A stretch of 64,000 bases of DNA, taken from Aureimonas altamirensis. Its GTDB lineage: Bacteria > Pseudomonadota > Alphaproteobacteria > Rhizobiales > Rhizobiaceae. Location of the stretch: positions 145,437 to 209,436 of the forward strand of contig NZ_BBWQ01000022.1 in NCBI RefSeq assembly GCF_001463885.1, in the 5' to 3' direction. Position numbers and translations under genes: made by a program. This document shows positions 35,940-44,535 of this stretch, in pieces (the stretch's first letter is position 1; each line of letters begins with the position of its first letter). A model generated the notes under the pieces. That model ran no database searches, was not told the origin of the DNA, and was given only the letters and a program-made list of their open reading frames with translations.

Positions 35940-36461
35940 ATGGTGGATTTTCCAGATGGACTGCATTCCGGGCACGCTCGCCCCCGAAGCGTATTGCACC
36001 GTCACGCGAGTCCGATTTCGATCGTGTTGCTGGCCACCTTCCTTGGACTGGCGCTGTTCGGATGGATGGGTGGGCGGATGCCGCCGCCCGATCGCATCGA
36101 TGGTCCCGCCGCGGAAATGACCATCAGTGCTCCGTCGATCGTCAGGAACGGCATGTTCTTCGAGGTCACGATCGATGTTTCGGCCAAACGCGATATCGCA
36201 GATGTCGTCCTTGCGGTGGAGCCGGGGCTCTGGCGTCGTCAGACGCAGAACAGCATGGTTCCGGCGGCTGCGGACGAGACGTATGGCGACGGCGGATTCC
36301 GCTACTCCTATGGCCCGCTTGGTGCCGGCGAAGCCCTGCATCTGAAGGCGGATTTCCAGATCAACCCCGATCTGATGTGGGGAGCATCCGGTGACGTAAC
36401 CCTCTTCGACGGGCCAAGCGAGCTTCTTCGCCAGCCGCTTCAATTAAGGGTGTGGCCGTAA
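35940..36461 (+). CDS. Hypothetical membrane-anchored protein next to a DUF421 gene
   Basis: A 173-residue protein that I cannot assign. After about 25 hydrophilic residues there is one helix (SIVLLATFLGLALFGWMGG), then a domain with beta-rich character (MTISAPSIVRNGMFFEVTIDV, LHLKADFQINPDLMWG) that looks like an immunoglobulin-like exported domain. A helix close to the N-terminus suggests type II anchoring with the domain in the periplasm. Its stop overlaps the DUF421 start as TAATG, so the two are translated together and may form a complex. Confidence 0.7.
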   Translation: MVDFPDGLHSGHARPRSVLHRHASPISIVLLATFLGLALFGWMGGRMPPPDRIDGPAAEMTISAPSIVRNGMFFEVTIDVSAKRDIADVVLAVEPGLWRRQTQNSMVPAAADETYGDGGFRYSYGPLGAGEALHLKADFQINPDLMWGASGDVTLFDGPSELLRQPLQLRVWP

Positions 36462-36910
36462 TGGATATCGTCCTGCGTGCGACAGTGATGTTCGCAATCC
36501 TGTTCCTGCTGCTGCGCCTGCTCGGCAAGCGGGAACTGGGGCAAATGACGCCGTTCGAGTTCGTCGTCCTCGTCGTCATGGGTGACCTGATCCAGCAGGG
36601 GGTGACGCACAACGACTTCAGCCTGACCGGCGCAATGCTGGCCATCGTCACCTTTGCCTTCTGGGGCCTGGTGTTGAGTTGGGTGACGTATCTGTTTCCA
36701 CGCGCCGAAAAGCTCCTGGACGGAGAGCCGCGCATCGTCATCCGGGATGGATCGCTGATCGAGGACAACCTCCGCCGGGACAGGGTGACCCGGGCGGAGG
36801 TTGAAAGCGAGATGCGACAAGCCGGTATAGCGTCGATGGAGGAAGTGGCCTGGGGCATCCTGGAGCCCCAAGGCAAATTCAGCTTCATCCGCAAGAGCCA
36901 GGAAGCCTGA
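36461..36910 (+). CDS. DUF421/YetF-like membrane protein
   Basis: A 149-residue protein with three N-terminal membrane helices and a cytoplasmic DUF421 domain (GEPRIVIRDGSLIEDNL, VESEMRQAGI). RLLGKRELGQMTPFEFVVL is the most conserved family segment. The ATG at 36461 is preferred over a GTG at 36452 because AAGGG (36446-36450) is 10 bp from the ATG but almost touches the GTG. The YetF family is of unknown function, with links to spore or stress phenotypes in Bacillus. It is coupled to the preceding gene. Confidence 0.85.
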   Translation: MDIVLRATVMFAILFLLLRLLGKRELGQMTPFEFVVLVVMGDLIQQGVTHNDFSLTGAMLAIVTFAFWGLVLSWVTYLFPRAEKLLDGEPRIVIRDGSLIEDNLRRDRVTRAEVESEMRQAGIASMEEVAWGILEPQGKFSFIRKSQEA

Positions 36911-36914
36911 AGCG

Positions 36915-36954
36915 GCAGGCCTGCATGCCTGCGCCGGGCAGACATGCAGGCTGC
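36915..36954. terminator. Strong stem-loop between convergent genes (bidirectional terminator candidate)
   Basis: CCTGCATG (36920-36927) pairs with CATGCAGG (36943-36950), extended after a one-base bulge by GCAG/CTGC. The loop is 15 bases. It starts 5 bp after the DUF421 stop and ends 15 bp before the stop of the opposite gene, so it can serve both directions. It has no T-run. Confidence 0.5.
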
Positions 36955-36968
36955 AACTCACCCATCGA

Positions 36969-37883
36969 TCAGGGTTGGCGACGGGTGGGTATCACCCTGT
37001 CGGCATAGACGGGATGGACAACCCCCGACCGGCCGCCGAGCCAGCCGGCGCCGGCCCCGAGCACCAGGGCGACAAAGGCCAGGATCGCTCCGGTTGCCAC
37101 GCCGCTCGCAGCGGCGTCCGCAGCTTCGGTGGCGGTTTGCTGGGCCCTTGCTACCGCGTCGCGATACCGCTGCTCGATGTCGGCAACCTGCTGCTGAGCC
37201 TGGTCGAGAGGTATGGAACGCGCTTGAGCAAGCGCCTCGGCTGCTTCCTGACGCGCTTGATCGGCCCCATCGGGTCCGCTGGTTGCAAGAGCGCGCAGCG
37301 CATTGACTGCGTTGGCCTGCAGGGCCTCGGGATCCGTACCGGTTGCAGCAACCTGCCCTTCGATGGCGTCGAGGGGGTTCGCGTCCTGGAGTGCAGGACC
37401 GGCAGTCTGCGCGATCGTCGAACCGACGCCGCCGATGGCGCTCGACACACCGCTGAACACGCCTCCGACGAGGGCCCCGACCGAGCTTGTCAGGAAGTAC
37501 AACACGAGGAGCGTGGTTACCGCCCAGGTGGTGAGCCCATGGAGGGCACCTGACGTCGGGACGGTCTTGCCGGACATTCGAGCAGAAACGTACCCCCCGG
37601 CAAATGCCGCAATCAGGCCGGAGACGACGTACCAGATCCCGGCAGCGATAGAGAAGGTCGAGGCTGCGGGGTTATCGCCCGTTCCGGGGTCCAGCGTGGC
37701 TACGCCGATACCGACCCCCAGCATCGTCAGCAATACCTGAACGATCAAGGCGAGGGCGACACCGGAGAAGATCGCCCCCCAGGACACTTTGTTTATCAAA
37801 ATCGTATGTGCATCGTCGACGACGGACGGGGAAGCATGAGCCGCGTCAACAACTGTTGGCCTTGGTCGAGTAGGATCGCTCAT
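36969..37883 (-). CDS. Membrane protein with alanine-rich coiled segment (PhnA-like/YrzE-type)
   Basis: A 304-residue protein. A hydrophilic N-terminus is followed by four helices (SGVALALIVQVLLTMLGVGIG, GIWYVVSGLIAAFAGGYVSARMSG, TTWAVTTLLVLYFLTSSVGAL), then about 110 residues rich in Ala, Gln and Arg (QARQEAAEALAQARSIPL, DIEQRYRDAVARAQQTA) that should form a long helix, and a final helix before a basic tail. Related proteins are annotated only as membrane or PhnA-like proteins and are common beside stress genes in Rhizobiales. No catalytic motif is visible. Confidence 0.7.
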   Translation of the reverse strand: MSDPTRPRPTVVDAAHASPSVVDDAHTILINKVSWGAIFSGVALALIVQVLLTMLGVGIGVATLDPGTGDNPAASTFSIAAGIWYVVSGLIAAFAGGYVSARMSGKTVPTSGALHGLTTWAVTTLLVLYFLTSSVGALVGGVFSGVSSAIGGVGSTIAQTAGPALQDANPLDAIEGQVAATGTDPEALQANAVNALRALATSGPDGADQARQEAAEALAQARSIPLDQAQQQVADIEQRYRDAVARAQQTATEAADAAASGVATGAILAFVALVLGAGAGWLGGRSGVVHPVYADRVIPTRRQP

Positions 37884-37987
37884 CGTATTGTGGCCTTTGA
37901 TATGCGGCAGCCGAGCGTAACGTCGGCTGCGCGCGCGAAAACCCTATAACGATCCGTCGACGTGTTGGTTCGCTCGCCAGGAGGGCA

Positions 37988-38395
37988 TCAGCGAAATGCG
38001 ATCGCCTTTGCGCCCGTCCAAAGGGTTCCACGGCCGATCTCGGCCAAACGGTCGAGACCTTCGGTGATTGTCAGGAAATGGTTGCCGGCCAGCGGACCGG
38101 CCTTCGAAGCGAAAGCCACCGGCCCATAGGCCACCAGGATCTCGGTTTCCGATACGCCGCCGGGATACAGGATGAACTGGCCCGGCGCCGGATGGCTCGT
38201 GGCGTTTTCGTAGCCAAGGCCGAAATCGAAATCGCCCAGCGGTATCCAGCAGGCCTCTCCGCTCCACCGCACATGGATGATCTGCTTTTCGTACGGCAGA
38301 AGGGAGCGGAAAGCCGCCACCGTAGCCGGTGCCGCCTCCGTTTCGAAACGACCCTTGAAGAGCTGGCCGTCGATCTCGATTGCAATATCGCTCAT
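37988..38395 (-). CDS. DUF3830 family (cyclophilin-like fold) protein
   Basis: A 135-residue protein; the ATG at 38395 has GGAG 6 bp upstream. The sequence has features of the DUF3830 cyclophilin-like family: FPYEKQIIHVRWSGEACWIP-type core, PGQFILYPGGVSETEILVAYG and the closing GRGTLWTGAKAI. Proteins of this family accompany cyclic-amide and hydantoin-type hydrolysis genes. Here it is the last gene of the ring-opening amidohydrolase operon, starting 21 bp after that gene's stop. A binding or accessory function for a small cyclic substrate is inferred. Confidence 0.75.
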   Translation of the reverse strand: MSDIAIEIDGQLFKGRFETEAAPATVAAFRSLLPYEKQIIHVRWSGEACWIPLGDFDFGLGYENATSHPAPGQFILYPGGVSETEILVAYGPVAFASKAGPLAGNHFLTITEGLDRLAEIGRGTLWTGAKAIAFR

Positions 38396-38415
38396 GTCTT
38401 GCTCCATTTCGTGTT

Positions 38416-39516
38416 TCAAACGCCCGAACGGCGGGCGATGACGGCGACCGGGCCGCCACCGTCGGGGCCCTGGTGCTCTGCGCCGCCTGATACGAACAGC
38501 TCGGTGGTGCCGGCAAGGCCCGCGAGCACGCCGCCGACGAAGGCACGGGCATGGCGCGTCGCCGATATGTCGCTGTCGTCGTTCATCGTGTGCCGTGCGC
38601 CGCGTACCATGCCCGAGCGGGCCGCTTCCGCCTTGGCGAGCAGCGCCTCGAAACGGGCGTGCCCCGGTATGCCGAGGCCGGCAAAGACCGCCGCGACGGA
38701 CTGCCCGTCGATCATGTCCGCCATGACGGCGTGGCCGATGGCAAGCGGGCCGGCCCAGGCGCTGCTCATCCCCATGACCAGGATTTCGTGGCCGAGAAGT
38801 TCCACGCCGGCCGACGTGCTGGCCCGGCCGGAAAACAGGGACATGTCCTTGCCGATGGCACCGTCGGTGACGGCGTCCTCATCGATTTCCTTCAACGCCA
38901 TCGCAACACCGAGTGCGCTGGCGCCGCGTGAAAGCCCCATGGATTTCAACGTATCGGACGCCGCGCACGCCTCGCCCCGCGCCGCGGCCTCGGCAATACG
39001 CGCCGATGTCAGCAACGGGCATTTGATCTGCACGAAATGGACATCGTCCGGCCCATTGATGCCGGCATCGGCCATGGCGCTCAGGACACCGTCGCGGACG
39101 ATGCGCGCCTGCGCCATTGTGCCGATCTCCTCCGGCCGGAGGTCGCATGTGCGCGCCGCGCCCAGCGCCAGCGCCGCCGACGCGCCGTCATGGACAGGCT
39201 CTCCGGCCATCTCGATGCGCTCGAAGACCAGCCAGTGGGGGCTGAGCGCACCTTCGGTTCCGCCGGACATCACCATGAGGACGTCCCGCGCCTCGGCCGC
39301 TCCGATGTGCCGGAGAAGAAAATCCTTCAAGGCGCGCGTTGCGAAGCCACGGGTGAAATCGTTGACGCAGCCGTTGCCCTCGGTCTTGCCGAGGATGGCG
39401 ACGATGGCCGACGGATCGAGCGCGCCTTGCGTAACGAGACGTTCCAGACCCTCGACATCGTCGGGCGCACGGGCGGACACGCGGTGAAGGCGCGCCGCGG
39501 GACGGGTAGCAGACAA
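38416..39516 (-). CDS. Ring-opening amidohydrolase (barbiturase/cyanuric acid hydrolase family, AtzD-like)
   Basis: A 366-residue protein of the rare AtzD/barbiturase fold, built from three related domains each carrying a Ser-Lys pair. Visible repeats: ILGKTEGNGCVNDFTRG and VMSGGTEGAL (domain 1), VQIKCPLLTS with KSMGLSRGASALG (domain 2), and GGAEHQGPDGGGP (domain 3, metal/Ser region). The start is a TTG with AGGA 8 bp upstream; it preserves the HRVSARAPDDVEGL opening that aligns with family members. These enzymes hydrolyse the ring of cyanuric acid or barbituric acid. Neighbouring genes do not contain allophanate hydrolase, so the substrate may be a different cyclic imide. Confidence 0.88.
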   Translation of the reverse strand: MSATRPAARLHRVSARAPDDVEGLERLVTQGALDPSAIVAILGKTEGNGCVNDFTRGFATRALKDFLLRHIGAAEARDVLMVMSGGTEGALSPHWLVFERIEMAGEPVHDGASAALALGAARTCDLRPEEIGTMAQARIVRDGVLSAMADAGINGPDDVHFVQIKCPLLTSARIAEAAARGEACAASDTLKSMGLSRGASALGVAMALKEIDEDAVTDGAIGKDMSLFSGRASTSAGVELLGHEILVMGMSSAWAGPLAIGHAVMADMIDGQSVAAVFAGLGIPGHARFEALLAKAEAARSGMVRGARHTMNDDSDISATRHARAFVGGVLAGLAGTTELFVSGGAEHQGPDGGGPVAVIARRSGV

Positions 39517-39564
39517 GGGGGTATATCCTGATCGGGAAAAGGGAGGGGTGGAGCGGTTCGACGC

Positions 39565-40335
39565 TCAACCCATGGCGAATTCCGTCTTGCGGTTTGCCCA
39601 GCCCGTCACGCGCTTTTCGATCAGCGAGAAGACGGCATAGAGCGTTACCCCAAGGCCAGCCAGTATGAACAGCCCGGCGAACACCAGCGGCACGTTGAAG
39701 TTGGAGGAAGCGATCAGCATCATGTTGCCGATACCGCGGTTCGAGGCGACCGTCTCGGCGATCACCGTGCCGACGAAGGCCAGCGTGACGGCCACCTTCA
39801 AAGAGGCGAACAGATAGGGCATCGTGCGCGGCAGGCCGACATTGAAAAGAATGTCCATCTTGCTGGCCTTCCACGTCTTCAGCACGTCCTCCAGCTCCGG
39901 CTCGGTCGTGGCAAGGCCGGTCGCGACATTCACCACCACCGGGAAGATCGAGATGATCATGGCGGTGATGATGGCCGGCACCGTCCCTGCCCCGAACCAC
40001 AGGACGAGGATGGGCACCACGGCGACCTTGGGGATGGACGAAAAACCGACCAGCAGGGGAAAGGCGACCTTGTAGGCGAAGCGGGAAGAGCCGATCAGCA
40101 TGCCGATCATGATGCCCACCGATACGCCGAGGGCGAAGCCGACCAGCGTCGTGTACAGCGTCTGTATCGTATGGGGCATCAGGGCCGGCCAGCGGGTCAC
40201 CAGTACGGTCAGGATTTCGCTTGGGCGCGGCAGTACCAGCGGGCTGATGGAAAACGCCAGGCAGGCGAGTTCCCATGTCGCGAAGAAACCCAGGATCACC
40301 AGGAGAGATCCGAGACGTTCCCTGGAAATGCTCAT
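39565..40335 (-). CDS. NitT/TauT-type ABC transporter permease
   Basis: A 256-residue permease with six helices; the ATG at 40335 overlaps the ATPase stop by 4 bp. The ATPase-coupling EAA-like loop appears as TEPELEDVLKTWKASKMDILFNVGLP (the PELEDVLKTW part). It belongs to the SsuC/TauC/ThiX branch used for small anions and pyrimidine precursors. It forms an importer with the ATPase and the binding protein in this operon; it lies 48 bp upstream of the ring hydrolase gene, so the imported compound is probably that enzyme's substrate. Confidence 0.9.
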   Translation of the reverse strand: MSISRERLGSLLVILGFFATWELACLAFSISPLVLPRPSEILTVLVTRWPALMPHTIQTLYTTLVGFALGVSVGIMIGMLIGSSRFAYKVAFPLLVGFSSIPKVAVVPILVLWFGAGTVPAIITAMIISIFPVVVNVATGLATTEPELEDVLKTWKASKMDILFNVGLPRTMPYLFASLKVAVTLAFVGTVIAETVASNRGIGNMMLIASSNFNVPLVFAGLFILAGLGVTLYAVFSLIEKRVTGWANRKTEFAMG

Positions 40336-41213
40336 CGCACCGTTTCCTTCTTCTGGTCCGAGCGCGCCTGGACGATCAGGCTGCGCAGGCGGTGATTGAG
40401 CGTGACGAAGGCCGGCTCGGCCATCGTGTCCATCGTGCGGGGGCGTGCGAAAGGCACGGTTTCGTCCACCAGGATCCGCCCCGGCCGGGCGCTCATGACG
40501 ACGATGCGATTGGCAAGAAACGCGCTTTCCCGCAGGTCGTGCGTCACCAGAAGCACGGTCGGCTGCGTCTCCATCCACAGGCTCTGCAGCGTCTCCCACA
40601 GCTCTTCGCGGGTGAACTGGTCGAGCGCCCCGAAGGGCTCGTCCAGGAGCAGAAGGGTCGGCTCATGGATCAAAGCCCGGCACAGCGAGGCACGCTGCTG
40701 CATGCCGCCCGACAATTGCCACGGGAACCGGTCGCCGAACCCGCCAAGGCCCACCTTTTCCAGGAGGGCATCGGCGCGCTGGCGATACTCGCCACGCTTT
40801 TTCGCACGCCAGTCTTCACGGAAGCCGGCGATGATCTTCAGCGGCAGCATGACGTTGTCGCGGATCGACAGCCAGGGCAGCAGGGTCGGGTTCTGAAAGG
40901 CCATGCCGATCCGCACATCCTCTGCACCCACCTCGCGCCCACCGACGAAGACATAGCCGGACGAGGCCCGGATCAGGCCGGCAACGAGCTTCAGGATGGT
41001 GGATTTGCCGCACCCGGATGGGCCGACCAAGGCGACGAAATCGCCCGAGAATACCTTCAGATCCGTTTCTGCCAGCGCGGCGACCGCTTCGTCGCCCCGG
41101 CCGTAGGAAAGGGAGGCCTTGTCGAACTGGATCAGCGGCATCGGTGACGGCGCCCCGCCATCCGGCTTGAGCGGGCGTGCGTCCCTGGTCGCTTGAGACT
41201 TCAGCATCTGCAT
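40332..41213 (-). CDS. NitT/TauT-type ABC transporter ATP-binding protein
   Basis: A 293-residue ATPase with Walker A GPSGCGKST, Q-loop FQNPTLLPW, signature LSGGMQQRASLCRAL, Walker B LLLLDEPFGALD and VTHDL switch. The first 25 residues are an extra hydrophilic leader relative to SsuB; a second ATG two codons in gives nearly the same protein. AGAGGAG lies upstream. It energises the adjacent permease. The gene begins 16 bp after the cyclic amidohydrolase stop. Confidence 0.92.
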   Translation of the reverse strand: MQMLKSQATRDARPLKPDGGAPSPMPLIQFDKASLSYGRGDEAVAALAETDLKVFSGDFVALVGPSGCGKSTILKLVAGLIRASSGYVFVGGREVGAEDVRIGMAFQNPTLLPWLSIRDNVMLPLKIIAGFREDWRAKKRGEYRQRADALLEKVGLGGFGDRFPWQLSGGMQQRASLCRALIHEPTLLLLDEPFGALDQFTREELWETLQSLWMETQPTVLLVTHDLRESAFLANRIVVMSARPGRILVDETVPFARPRTMDTMAEPAFVTLNHRLRSLIVQARSDQKKETVR

Positions 41214-41229
41214 GCCCTTCTCTCCTCTG

Positions 41230-42687
41230 TCAGGCGGCGGCGCGCGGGCGGCGCTGCGGCACGGCCTGCGTCACGGCATCCATCGTCTGATCGGTATTGC
41301 ACGGTTGCGGTTCCGGCATCCGCTGCACGCGGCGCACCGAGCTTCCCCAGCCGCGCGTATCGGCGACAAGGCTGCGATCCTTCATCACGAAGCGTCCGCG
41401 CACCATGGTATGAAGGGGCAGGCCCACCGTCTCCATGCCCTCGAAGGGCGTGATCTTGCCGCGTGAATGCAGTTCGGCGGCGCGGATCACATGGCGGCGC
41501 TCCATATCCACGAAGGCAATGTCGGCATCGGCGCCGACTGCGATCGCACCCTTGCGCGGAAACAGCCCGAAGGCCCGTGCAGGCGCGCCGGCCGCCATGC
41601 GGACATAATCTTCCAGTGCCAGGCGCCCGTTGTGGACTTGCGTCAGCATGAGCTGCATCTGCGTCTCCACACCCGGAAAGCCGCAATCGGCTGTCCATAT
41701 ATCGTCGCGGCGCTTCTCTTCGGGATCGTGCGGCGCATGGTCGGTCGCGATCATGTCGATCGTGCCGTCCTTCAAGGCTTCCCAGAGCGCGGCCTGGTGA
41801 TGCGCTTCGCGGACCGGTGGGTTGACGCGGATGATCGAGCCGAGCGTTTCGTAGGCGCCTTCGTCGAACAGCAGATAATGCGGGCAGGTTTCCCCGGTAA
41901 TGTCGACGCCGCGCGCCTTCGCCTCGCGCAGCGGGCGCAGCTCGTCGGCCGACGAGATGTGCAGGATATGGATGCGCGCGCCCGTCCATTCGGCCAGGAT
42001 GGCGGCACGGGCGACGGCCTCCGTCGCCACCACGGCCGGGCGTGAGGCCAGGTGGGCAAGCGGATCCGTGCGCCCGGCGGCCTGCAGCTTCTTCTGCCGC
42101 CACGCCATGATGGAAGCGGTCTCCGCATGCAGCGAACAGCGCAGACCGTGCCGGGCCAGGATCTCGAACCCTTCCAGCATCGCGCCGGTGGAGGGCGACG
42201 GCAGATTGCCGAACGTATTGCCCATGAAGCATTTGAAGGCCGCAACGCCGCCGTCGATCAACGCTTCGAGCTGGTCGATATTGTCTTCCGCCAGAAGGCC
42301 ATAGAGGCCGAAATCGACATGCGCCTTGCGTGCCGCGTCGAGCTTCATCGCCAGCGCCTCGGGCGTGGCCGTCGGCGGGTTGACGTTGGGCATCTCAAAA
42401 ACGGTCGTCACGCCACCCATGGCCGCCGCGGCCGTGCCGGTACCCCAATCTTCCTTATGCGTGTAACCGGGCTCGCGGTAATGCACATGGGCGTCGATGG
42501 CGCCCGGCAGCAGATGCAGTCCGGAGGCATCGATCGTCGTGCCGGCGGCGGGCATGGCGCCCGCCTCGCCGATGGCGACGATGGCGCCGTCGGCAATGGC
42601 CAGGGAAGCCGAGAGCGTGCCCGTCTCTGAGGCGATGACGCCGCCATGGATGACGAGGTCGGCATAGGGTCTGGTTTGGTCGGTCAT
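41230..42687 (-). CDS. Cyclic amidohydrolase (dihydroorotase/allantoinase/dihydropyrimidinase superfamily)
   Basis: A 485-residue amidohydrolase with a full binuclear metal site: DAHVH near residue 63, the candidate carbamylated Lys in AAFKCFMG, His in LHAET and LHISS, and Asp in ATDHAPHD. The length and GYTHKEDWGTGTAAAAMGGVT fit AllB/PyrC-like class I enzymes. A 30-residue polar tail follows the domain. In this locus it may open a five- or six-membered ureide ring before or after the AtzD-like enzyme. Allantoinase proper is less likely without other purine genes. AAGGA lies 9 bp before the ATG. Confidence 0.85.
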   Translation of the reverse strand: MTDQTRPYADLVIHGGVIASETGTLSASLAIADGAIVAIGEAGAMPAAGTTIDASGLHLLPGAIDAHVHYREPGYTHKEDWGTGTAAAAMGGVTTVFEMPNVNPPTATPEALAMKLDAARKAHVDFGLYGLLAEDNIDQLEALIDGGVAAFKCFMGNTFGNLPSPSTGAMLEGFEILARHGLRCSLHAETASIMAWRQKKLQAAGRTDPLAHLASRPAVVATEAVARAAILAEWTGARIHILHISSADELRPLREAKARGVDITGETCPHYLLFDEGAYETLGSIIRVNPPVREAHHQAALWEALKDGTIDMIATDHAPHDPEEKRRDDIWTADCGFPGVETQMQLMLTQVHNGRLALEDYVRMAAGAPARAFGLFPRKGAIAVGADADIAFVDMERRHVIRAAELHSRGKITPFEGMETVGLPLHTMVRGRFVMKDRSLVADTRGWGSSVRRVQRMPEPQPCNTDQTMDAVTQAVPQRRPRAAA

Positions 42688-42704
42688 GGGAATTGGTCCT
42701 TCGA

Positions 42705-43496
42705 TCAGAGCATGGCCCAGCCGCCGTCGACCGGCAGGTCGACACCGGTGATCTGCCGTGCGGCGTCACTGGCCAGGAACACGCAGGCATGCGCGACATC
42801 GGCATCGGTGGAAACGCGGCGCAGCGCATAGTCTTCCGCGTGGCGACGGAAGGCTTCGTCCTCGCCGATGCCGAGCCGCGCTGCCATTTCGGGCACCACC
42901 TTGGTGCGGAAGCGTGGTCCATCCACCATGCCGGGCGCTACGCAATTGACGTTCACATTGTGCGGCCCCGCCTCCAGCGCGAAGGATTTGGTGATGCCGC
43001 GCAGGCCCCATTTCGAGGCGGAATAGGCCATCCGGCCGGCGCGCCCGCGCATGCCGAACGTTCCGCCCACATTGACGATGCGCCCGCCGCCCTGCTCGAT
43101 CATCGCCGGCATGACGGCGCGCATCGTGTTGAAGCAGCCCGTCATGTTCAGCGTGACGATTTCGTTGAACTCGTCTTCGCTGGTTTCCCACCCGGTCTTG
43201 CCGATGGGCCCCGACCCCCCAGCCACGTTGACCAGCACGTCGATCCGTCCGAACGCCTTCAGCGCCGCGTCGGCCAGGGCCGTGCAGTCGGCCTGCCTGG
43301 TGACGTCGCAGGGCACGACGACAACCTGCGCCCCGCGCTCGCGCATGTCCTGCGCCACGGGTTCGATGGCGGCGGTGTCGCGGCCGGCCAGCACCAGACG
43401 GCAGCCTTCCTCAGCGAAGGCGCGCGTGACGGCCGCGCCCATGCCCTTGGCGGGTCCGGTGATGACCGCTACCCGCTCTTTCAATCCGAGTTCCAT
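42705..43496 (-). CDS. Short-chain dehydrogenase/reductase in the ring-hydrolase operon
   Basis: A 263-residue SDR with TGPAKGMGAAVTRAFAEEG (cofactor loop; TG-x3-G-x-G), NVAGGSGP, and the Tyr-Lys pair in YSASKWG; the C-terminus has DLPVDGGWAM, the usual SDR end. LVLAGRD after strand 2 favours NADP(H). It precedes the cyclic amidohydrolase gene by 17 bp and probably reduces or oxidises a carbonyl on the same substrate or its ring-opened product. Not enough for a name. Confidence 0.88.
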   Translation of the reverse strand: MELGLKERVAVITGPAKGMGAAVTRAFAEEGCRLVLAGRDTAAIEPVAQDMRERGAQVVVVPCDVTRQADCTALADAALKAFGRIDVLVNVAGGSGPIGKTGWETSEDEFNEIVTLNMTGCFNTMRAVMPAMIEQGGGRIVNVGGTFGMRGRAGRMAYSASKWGLRGITKSFALEAGPHNVNVNCVAPGMVDGPRFRTKVVPEMAARLGIGEDEAFRRHAEDYALRRVSTDADVAHACVFLASDAARQITGVDLPVDGGWAML

Positions 43497-43518
43497 GAAA
43501 TGTCTGCCTTCCGGATGT

Positions 43519-44535
43519 TCAGTCGACGACCTTGGTCGGCCGTTCGCTCAGGGGTGGCAGGAACCGGTCGGTGAAGACCTCGTCCAGTGCCGGGGTGCGC
43601 GGCAGTTCGTTCGCCTCGACGACGATGTCGATGGCACGCCGCATCCGATCCGGGTCGATGGCGCCAAGGCCGGTTTCGGCGATTTCCGGATGGTTCATTT
43701 CGGCCGCGATCGTTGCCTTTGTCCGCTCGATCTCGACCTCTTCGTTCAGCAGCGGCTCCCGCTGCATCACGGCGGCGACGGAACCGGCCGGATCGGCGAT
43801 CATGTCGACGGTGGCCCTGTTGAGCGCGGCGACAAGCGCCTTCAGGGCATCGGGATGCTCGGCGACAAAGGCCTTCGAGGCGACGAGCGCGTTGGAATAG
43901 AGGTCGAGGCCATGGTCGCCATAGGAGATGAAGCGCAGGTCCGTTTGCGGGTCGATGCCGGCTGCCTTGGCGCTGAAGGCGATGGTGTTGACGTAGCCGA
44001 AGACCCCGTCCACCTGACCGCTCATCAACATCTGCTCGCGCAGGTTGGGCTGCATGTTGGTGATCGTCACGGATGTCGGATCGATGTCGGCGGCCTTGGC
44101 AAACGCCGGAAACAGCTTCAGCGCGCCGTCGCTGGCCGGGCCGCCCAGCGTCTTGCCGGCAAGGTCGGCCGGTGTCTGGATATCGCTGTCGGCCTTCACG
44201 GCAATGGTGAAGGGCGGTGTGTTGAACATCTGGTAGACGCCGATGGGCGCCGCGTCGGGCTGCGTCGCGGCCAGGGCGATCAGGGCGTTGATATCGCCGA
44301 AGCCCACATCGTAGGCGCCCGTCGCCACCTTGGTGATCGAGGCGGCCGAGCCTTCGCCCTGGTCGATGGTCACGTCCAGTCCGGCTTCGTCGAAATAGCC
44401 CTTGTCCTCAGCCAGGAAAAACAAGGCCTGCGGCCCCTGATACTTCCAGTTCAGGACGAGCTTGACCGGTGTGTCGGCGGCGGCGGAGCCGATGCCTGCG
44501 GCGGACATCATAAGTGCGGCAATCACGCGTTTCAT
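43519..44535 (-). CDS. NitT/TauT-type ABC transporter substrate-binding protein (NMT1/ThiY-like)
   Basis: A 338-residue periplasmic receptor. The ATG at 44535 gives a signal peptide (MKRVIAALMMSAAGIGSAAA) and a mature start LVLNWKYQGPQALFF, the same opening as NMT1/ThiY-type receptors for pyrimidine-like molecules. Mid-sequence FGDINALIALA and GGPASDGALKLFP form the ligand cleft. Ligand inferred: a small cyclic amide, imide or pyrimidine. The next gene upstream, the isochorismatase-like hydrolase, ends inside its start codon (4-bp overlap). Confidence 0.88.
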   Translation of the reverse strand: MKRVIAALMMSAAGIGSAAADTPVKLVLNWKYQGPQALFFLAEDKGYFDEAGLDVTIDQGEGSAASITKVATGAYDVGFGDINALIALAATQPDAAPIGVYQMFNTPPFTIAVKADSDIQTPADLAGKTLGGPASDGALKLFPAFAKAADIDPTSVTITNMQPNLREQMLMSGQVDGVFGYVNTIAFSAKAAGIDPQTDLRFISYGDHGLDLYSNALVASKAFVAEHPDALKALVAALNRATVDMIADPAGSVAAVMQREPLLNEEVEIERTKATIAAEMNHPEIAETGLGAIDPDRMRRAIDIVVEANELPRTPALDEVFTDRFLPPLSERPTKVVD

